This document shows positions 5,008 to 7,844 of a stretch of 7,844 nucleotides of DNA, in pieces. This stretch comes from a bacterium (GTDB lineage: Bacteria; Chloroflexota; Dormibacteria; UBA8260; Bog-877). A program made the position numbers and the translations under genes. Positions within the stretch are counted from its first letter, which is position 1; every line of letters starts with the position of its first letter. The DNA is taken from the NCBI GenBank assembly GCA_021817185.1, contig JAKAVU010000136.1, positions 1-7,844 of the forward strand, written 5' to 3'. The notes beneath the pieces were generated by a model. It was not told where the DNA came from. It did no database searches and worked only from the letters and a program-made list of their open reading frames with translations.

Positions 5008-5232
5008 ATGTCCGATCTGTCTCCCACCGAGGCGGAGCGTGCGCGCCGCCGTGACCGCAAGCGGGTTACCCGCATGGTCGTCAACGGGGGCAACCTGCGC
5101 CGCCAGCTCGAGTCAATTCGCCGGCAACGTCAGTCCCAGGGCCCTGGCGCGGACCGGGCCACACGGACGACCCGGGGGCACATCCCCCAACCGGCGCCGC
5201 CCCGCAGACCGGGCCAGCCCCGAACCAGCTGA
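5008..5232 (+). CDS. Small basic protein of unknown function
   Basis: I do not recognise this 74-aa protein. It begins MSDLSPTEAERARRRDRKRVTRMVVNGGNLRRQLESI, an Arg/Lys-rich, probably helical segment (about residues 6-45) that could bind nucleic acid or an acidic partner. The last 30 residues are Pro/Arg/Gln-rich and probably disordered. There is no signal peptide or membrane segment. Support for coding: most third codon positions are G or C, as in the neighbouring genes; a TAAGCT box precedes the ATG by 6 nt; and the stop falls just before a large shared inverted repeat with the converging gene. An alternative frame from 5003 through the same DNA is far more Ser/Pro-rich and overlaps the convergent gene, so it is discounted. 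Conservation of the first 45 residues in relatives would settle it. Confidence 0.55.
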   Translation: MSDLSPTEAERARRRDRKRVTRMVVNGGNLRRQLESIRRQRQSQGPGADRATRTTRGHIPQPAPPRRPGQPRTS

Positions 5233-5238
5233 ACGTAA

Positions 5239-5299
5239 GGTCTGGTCGGGCGGCATCACCTCCGCCCTGCCGCCCTCGCGGCGACCTGGTGGTCAGACC
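5239..5299. terminator. Large nested inverted repeat, likely bidirectional terminator
   Basis: Three nested stems fill the gap between the converging genes: GGTCTG (5239-5244) with CAGACC (5294-5299), GGTCG (5244-5248, overlapping the first by one base) with CGACC (5282-5286), and GGGCGGC (5248-5254) with GCCGCCC (5269-5275). GGGCGG can alternatively pair with CCGCCC (5262-5267). The stop of the minus-strand gene (5293-5295) sits in the outer arm. Symmetry suits 3' ends of both transcripts; the lack of a U-tract means a non-canonical or Rho-assisted terminator. Confidence 0.45.
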
Positions 5300-5832
5300 C
5301 AGAGTGGCAGCGAGCGCCCCACCAGGGCCTCCCCGCGGGGGCGGACCGGGGCCAGGCGGACCAGGGTGGGATACGTGACGAAGGCGATGGCCAGGTGCAT
5401 CAGCATCAGCACCAGAACCGCATGGACCGGTTCCCCATGGATTAGGATCCAGATGTCCGGCAGCCACAGCACCAGCGTCACGACCACCGCCATGCGGAAG
5501 AAGAGCCAGCGGGGGGCCGACGAGATCCGGCTCACGATGGGCCAAGCCGCACATGCAAGCACCACACCGATCACGGTGAGCTTCCCGTAGTCGGAGAACT
5601 GGAAGTGCACAAAGCCCCTCGTCGCCGGAAACACAGTGGTTCCCACGGCGACCAGGATCGCATCCGCGAGCAGGGACGCCACCACCGCCACCCCGGTCGC
5701 GAGCACCATCCGGCTCCAGGCGGGATGTTCATGCTGGGGGTTGAAGTCGATGGCGAATGCCGACAACAGCTGCCGGACCTCATCAGGGATCAGGGCGAGC
5801 AGTTCGTCGGGCTGGCGTACCGAGGCAGACAT
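5293..5832 (-). CDS. Four-helix membrane protein, DUF6069-like
   Basis: The 179-aa product has a cytosolic N-terminal part (1-40, PDELLALIPDEVRQLLSAF) and four hydrophobic segments near 41-68, 83-101, 109-130 and 136-156. The pattern of helix 1 ending in ADAILVAVG, a short amphipathic loop, helix 3 with LWLPDIWIL and helix 4 with VLMLMHLAIAFVTYP resembles the DUF6069 family of small actinobacterial membrane proteins, in which a conserved (L/M)MH lies in the last helix. Family function is unknown; I assign it from pattern memory, not from an alignment. The start is ATG 5832; TAGGCT (5846-5841 on the minus strand) lies 8 nt before it, inside the small palindrome AGGCT-G-AGCCT (5835-5845). It converges on the small basic gene. 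Confidence 0.75.
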   Translation of the reverse strand: MSASVRQPDELLALIPDEVRQLLSAFAIDFNPQHEHPAWSRMVLATGVAVVASLLADAILVAVGTTVFPATRGFVHFQFSDYGKLTVIGVVLACAAWPIVSRISSAPRWLFFRMAVVVTLVLWLPDIWILIHGEPVHAVLVLMLMHLAIAFVTYPTLVRLAPVRPRGEALVGRSLPLWV

Positions 5833-5840
5833 TCAGGCTG

Positions 5841-5846
5841 AGCCTA
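5841..5846 (-). promoter_or_regulatory. Putative -10 box for the DUF6069-like gene
   Basis: On the minus strand TAGGCT fits TAnnnT and is 8 nt from the ATG, suggesting a leaderless or nearly leaderless message. It overlaps the inverted repeat AGGCT-G-AGCCT (5835-5845), which could be a repressor site. A purine-rich AAGGAAGG lies just upstream of the box, too far from the ATG for a normal Shine-Dalgarno. Confidence 0.35.
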
Positions 5847-6191
5847 CCTTCCTTGCCTTAGAGAGAGCTGGGAGCCGCTCTGACGCCGGCAGCGCCGGCT
5901 ATGCGCCGATGGTTCATGAGCGCCCGCCGGAGCGGTCGGCCGCGCCAAGTCAACTGGCTGTGGCCCCGGACGCAGACCCGATGTTTCCCGACGCGCGTCC
6001 GGCCCCGGGGCGGGCGGCCACGGCGCCCCGGCCTGGGGGACGGGTGGACCCGAGCGGGCACCGTCCCGGACAACACCGGCCCACCCCAGCCCCGTGCGTC
6101 CCGGCGGGGGCGGGTCCTGCCGAGCCGGACGAATTGCGGTTGACCGCAGGCGGAGGCAGTGACCGCCGGTCTTGCGAGGTCACGACCTGGA
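5847..6191. other. Intergenic stretch, no recognisable gene
   Basis: This lies between the start of the DUF6069-like gene and the end of proC. Frames open here give Pro/Arg/Gly-rich products without a domain. Visible structure: a hairpin GCCGGC-AGC-GCCGGC (5885-5899), the palindrome GCCCCGGGGC in the 6002-6011 area, and TGCGGT-TG-ACCGCA (6135-6148), a perfect 6+6 inverted repeat 44 nt downstream of the proC stop. The last could be part of the proC transcript end or an operator. No T-run or clear promoter is seen. Confidence 0.4.
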
Positions 6192-7091
6192 TCAGGGATC
6201 GGATCCAGCTCGAGTAGCCAGTCTCCCCTCCAGCTCCACCGTCCGGCGGTAGGCCGCCCAGACCGAATCGGAGATCACAGTTCGAAACCGCCCCCGCTCC
6301 AACTCCGCCAGAGCGGCGGCCGAGGTGCCGCCGGGAGAGGTGACCATATCGCGCAGCTCCGCGACATGATGTTCGCTCTGGGCGGCGAACGCGGCGGCCC
6401 CGATGACCGTCTCCACCACGAGTCGGCGCGCCACCTGGCGGGGGAATCCCAGATGAACCGCAGCATCGATCATTGCCTCTATGAACATGAAGGTGTAGGT
6501 GGGACCGGTGCCACTGACCGCAGTCGCCATCGCCACGAATTCCTCCTGCCCGACCTGGATCTCCGACCCAAGTGCTGAGAGCAGCGCTCGGGTCAAATCC
6601 ACGGCCCGAGCATCGACCTCTGGAGTTCCGTACCACACGGTGACCCCCGAGCCGATCTGAGCGGGCGTGTTGGGCATTGCCCTGACCAGCGCCGGGTGTC
6701 TCAGGCCGCTGCCCAGAACCCCAGTCGTGGCTCCGGCCACGATGCTGATCACCAGGGCCGAGGACGGGATCCTCCCCGCAAGCTCGGGCATGACCCGGGG
6801 CAGAACCTGAGGTTTCACCGCCAGCAGTACGACGTCCGCATCGGCGACGGCGGTCGCGTTGTCCGCCGTGGTCCCGACCCCGAGCCTGGCTCTGAGCGCC
6901 TGTCGGCGCTGGCTGCGTGGATGGCTGCAGGTGATTCGCTGGGGTGGCACCAGCCCTCGGTCGAGCAGGCCGGCGATCATCGCCTCCGCCATCGCCCCGG
7001 TGCCCACCACCCCCAGCCGGAGCTCTGGCCAGACGGCGGTTGGCTCATCGGACCCCGCCAAGGGCACAGCGCGCGGGTCTCGGTCCTCCAT
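6192..7091 (-). CDS. proC: Pyrroline-5-carboxylate reductase
   Basis: ProC reduces 1-pyrroline-5-carboxylate to L-proline with NAD(P)H, the last step of proline synthesis in the cytosol. The 299-aa product starts with about 24 variable residues, then the Rossmann nucleotide loop LGVVGTGAMAEAMIAGLL (26-43), followed by ADVVLLAVKPQVL (85-97), LVRAMPNTPAQIGSGV (135-150) and SGTGPTYTFMFIEAMIDAAVHLGFPR (193-218). The C-terminal P5C reductase signature is DMVTSPGGTSAAALAELERGRFRTVISDSVWAAYRRT (248-284). All are intact and the length is only slightly over the usual 265-280 because of the N-terminal extension. The start is ATG 7091; no good ribosome site precedes it, but TAACCT lies 6 nt upstream, sharing TAA with the stop of typA. 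With only 9 nt between the genes it may also be translated from a typA-proC transcript. Confidence 0.96.
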   Translation of the reverse strand: MEDRDPRAVPLAGSDEPTAVWPELRLGVVGTGAMAEAMIAGLLDRGLVPPQRITCSHPRSQRRQALRARLGVGTTADNATAVADADVVLLAVKPQVLPRVMPELAGRIPSSALVISIVAGATTGVLGSGLRHPALVRAMPNTPAQIGSGVTVWYGTPEVDARAVDLTRALLSALGSEIQVGQEEFVAMATAVSGTGPTYTFMFIEAMIDAAVHLGFPRQVARRLVVETVIGAAAFAAQSEHHVAELRDMVTSPGGTSAAALAELERGRFRTVISDSVWAAYRRTVELEGRLATRAGSDP

Positions 7092-7097
7092 CCGATC

Positions 7098-7115
7098 AGG
7101 TTAGCGGGTACCCGC
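7098..7115 (-). promoter_or_regulatory. Putative proC -10 box and adjoining 12-bp palindrome
   Basis: On the minus strand TAACCT (7103-7098) fits TAnnnT and is exactly 6 nt from the proC ATG. It includes the TAA stop of typA. Directly upstream GCGGGTACCCGC (7104-7115) is a perfect 12-bp palindrome, encoding the last residues of TypA and lying in what would be the -35/-10 spacer. It could be an operator for proC, though a chance palindrome in GC-rich code is possible. Confidence 0.35.
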
Positions 7116-7844
7116 AGCCACCTTCTCAGGGAGCTCGCGCTTGCTGCGACGCCGATCGCGGTGGCGAATCGCCTGGTCGAGCACCACCTTGCGCAGGCGC
7201 ACCGACTGCGGGGTCACTTCGACGCACTCGTCCTCGCCGATGAACTCCAGGGCCTGCTCCAGGGAGAGTTGCAGGTGCGGACTGAGACGCTCGGTCTCAT
7301 CGGCGGTGGAGGCGCGCATGTTGGTGAGCTTCTTCTCCTTGGTCGGGTTCACATCCATGTCGTCGCTGCGAGCGTTCTCGCCCACCACCATGCCCTCGTA
7401 CACCGGCGCCCCGGGGCCGATGAGCAGGGTCCCCCGCTCCTCCAGCGACAGCAGCGCCTCGGTCGTGGAAGTGCCCCGCCGGTCCGCGACCAGGGAGCCG
7501 TTGCGGCGGGTGCGGAGCTCGCCCTGCCACGGCTCCCAGCCGTCAAACACGCTGTGCAGCACGCCTGTTCCCCTGGTCTCCACCAGAAATTCACTTCTGA
7601 AGCCCACCAGGCCCCGCGCCGGTACCCGGTAGTCCATCCGCACCCAGCCGGTCCCATGGTTGACGATCTCCTCCAGACGGCCCTTGCGCAGCGACAGCAG
7701 CTGGGTGACCACGCCGAGGTACTCCTCGGGAACGTCCACCGCCAGGCGCTCCATCGGCTCATGGAGCACTCCTTCGATCTCCCGAGTCACCACCTGCGGC
7801 TTCCCCACGGTCAGCTCGAAGCCCTCGCGCCTCATGGTCTCCAC
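7101..7844 (-). CDS. typA: TypA/BipA ribosome-associated GTPase, C-terminal part
   Basis: The last 247 residues of TypA/BipA are present; the gene runs off the right edge, and the GTG at the edge is an internal Val, not a start. TypA is an EF-G-like translational GTPase that binds the ribosome and helps large-subunit assembly and stress or cold adaptation. The visible part begins in [19 protein letters not shown], continues through the EF-G domain V-like segment [27 protein letters not shown] (about 29-55) and [20 protein letters not shown] (77-96), and then the TypA-specific C-terminal domain: [20 protein letters not shown] (148-167), [11 protein letters not shown] (169-179) and [19 protein letters not shown] (201-219). 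These are hallmark TypA motifs. The full protein is usually about 605-615 aa, so roughly 360 residues, including the GTPase domain, lie outside. The final 25 residues are basic, as is common. It is followed after 9 nt by proC. Confidence 0.96.
   Translation of the reverse strand: METMRREGFELTVGKPQVVTREIEGVLHEPMERLAVDVPEEYLGVVTQLLSLRKGRLEEIVNHGTGWVRMDYRVPARGLVGFRSEFLVETRGTGVLHSVFDGWEPWQGELRTRRNGSLVADRRGTSTTEALLSLEERGTLLIGPGAPVYEGMVVGENARSDDMDVNPTKEKKLTNMRASTADETERLSPHLQLSLEQALEFIGEDECVEVTPQSVRLRKVVLDQAIRHRDRRRSKRELPEKVAAGTR

Noticed and set aside
5636..6217. 193-aa plus-strand frame between the DUF6069-like gene and proC
   Set aside because: Antisense to the membrane protein start, then Pro/Arg/Gly-rich; no domain and no plausible start signal.
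5950..6636. 228-aa minus-strand frame overlapping proC
   Set aside because: An alternate frame of proC, whose own frame carries all P5C reductase motifs.
1..7844. New defence system, biosynthetic cluster or CRISPR array
   Set aside because: No nuclease/helicase pair, reverse transcriptase, regular direct repeats or biosynthetic enzyme group is visible; the accessory genes here are isolated and of known folds.

Overview
The window is high-GC bacterial DNA with dense short genes on both strands. G/C dominates third codon positions in the convincing genes, and five start codons sit 6-8 nt after a TAnnnT box, which points to leaderless mRNAs. Both traits fit a high-GC Gram-positive (Actinomycetota) or a related soil lineage such as Dormibacterota or high-GC Chloroflexota. 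No rRNA or lineage-specific marker is present, so the phylum remains an inference.

Layout. At 61-133 there is an intact tRNA-Gly (anticodon TCC) behind a TACAAT promoter box. Then comes about 360 nt without a recognisable gene, then a decaying toxin-antitoxin locus: a ribbon-helix-helix antitoxin (492-896) and a PIN-domain toxin (749-1270) cut by one in-frame TAA. A class I SAM methyltransferase (1267-2085) follows and converges on a thioredoxin gene on the minus strand (2188-2574). The thioredoxin promoter carries an ATAC/GTAT operator-like palindrome of the type bound by CsoR/CstR repressors. About 600 nt without a convincing gene (2640-3238) holds an orphan palindrome and strong hairpins. 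Next are a VOC (glyoxalase-fold) protein (3239-3649), a ten-helix EamA/DMT-type transporter (3910-4911) and a small basic protein (5008-5232). The last converges on a four-helix DUF6069-like membrane protein (5293-5832, minus). A 360-nt spacer is followed by the housekeeping pair proC (6192-7091, minus) and the 3' part of typA/bipA (7101-7844, minus, running off the edge).

How the genes fit together. The right end is conserved core: a translational GTPase and the last enzyme of proline synthesis, 9 nt apart in one direction. The middle is single-gene accessory or metabolic content without an evident shared pathway: methyltransferase, thioredoxin, VOC protein, exporter-like permease. The left end, next to a tRNA gene, carries the only plainly mobile-type content, the toxin-antitoxin remnant. 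No phage integrase, transposase, CRISPR array or new multi-gene defence system is visible. The items most worth checking are the nonsense-interrupted toxin with its operator, the thioredoxin operator, and the repeated leaderless-promoter pattern.
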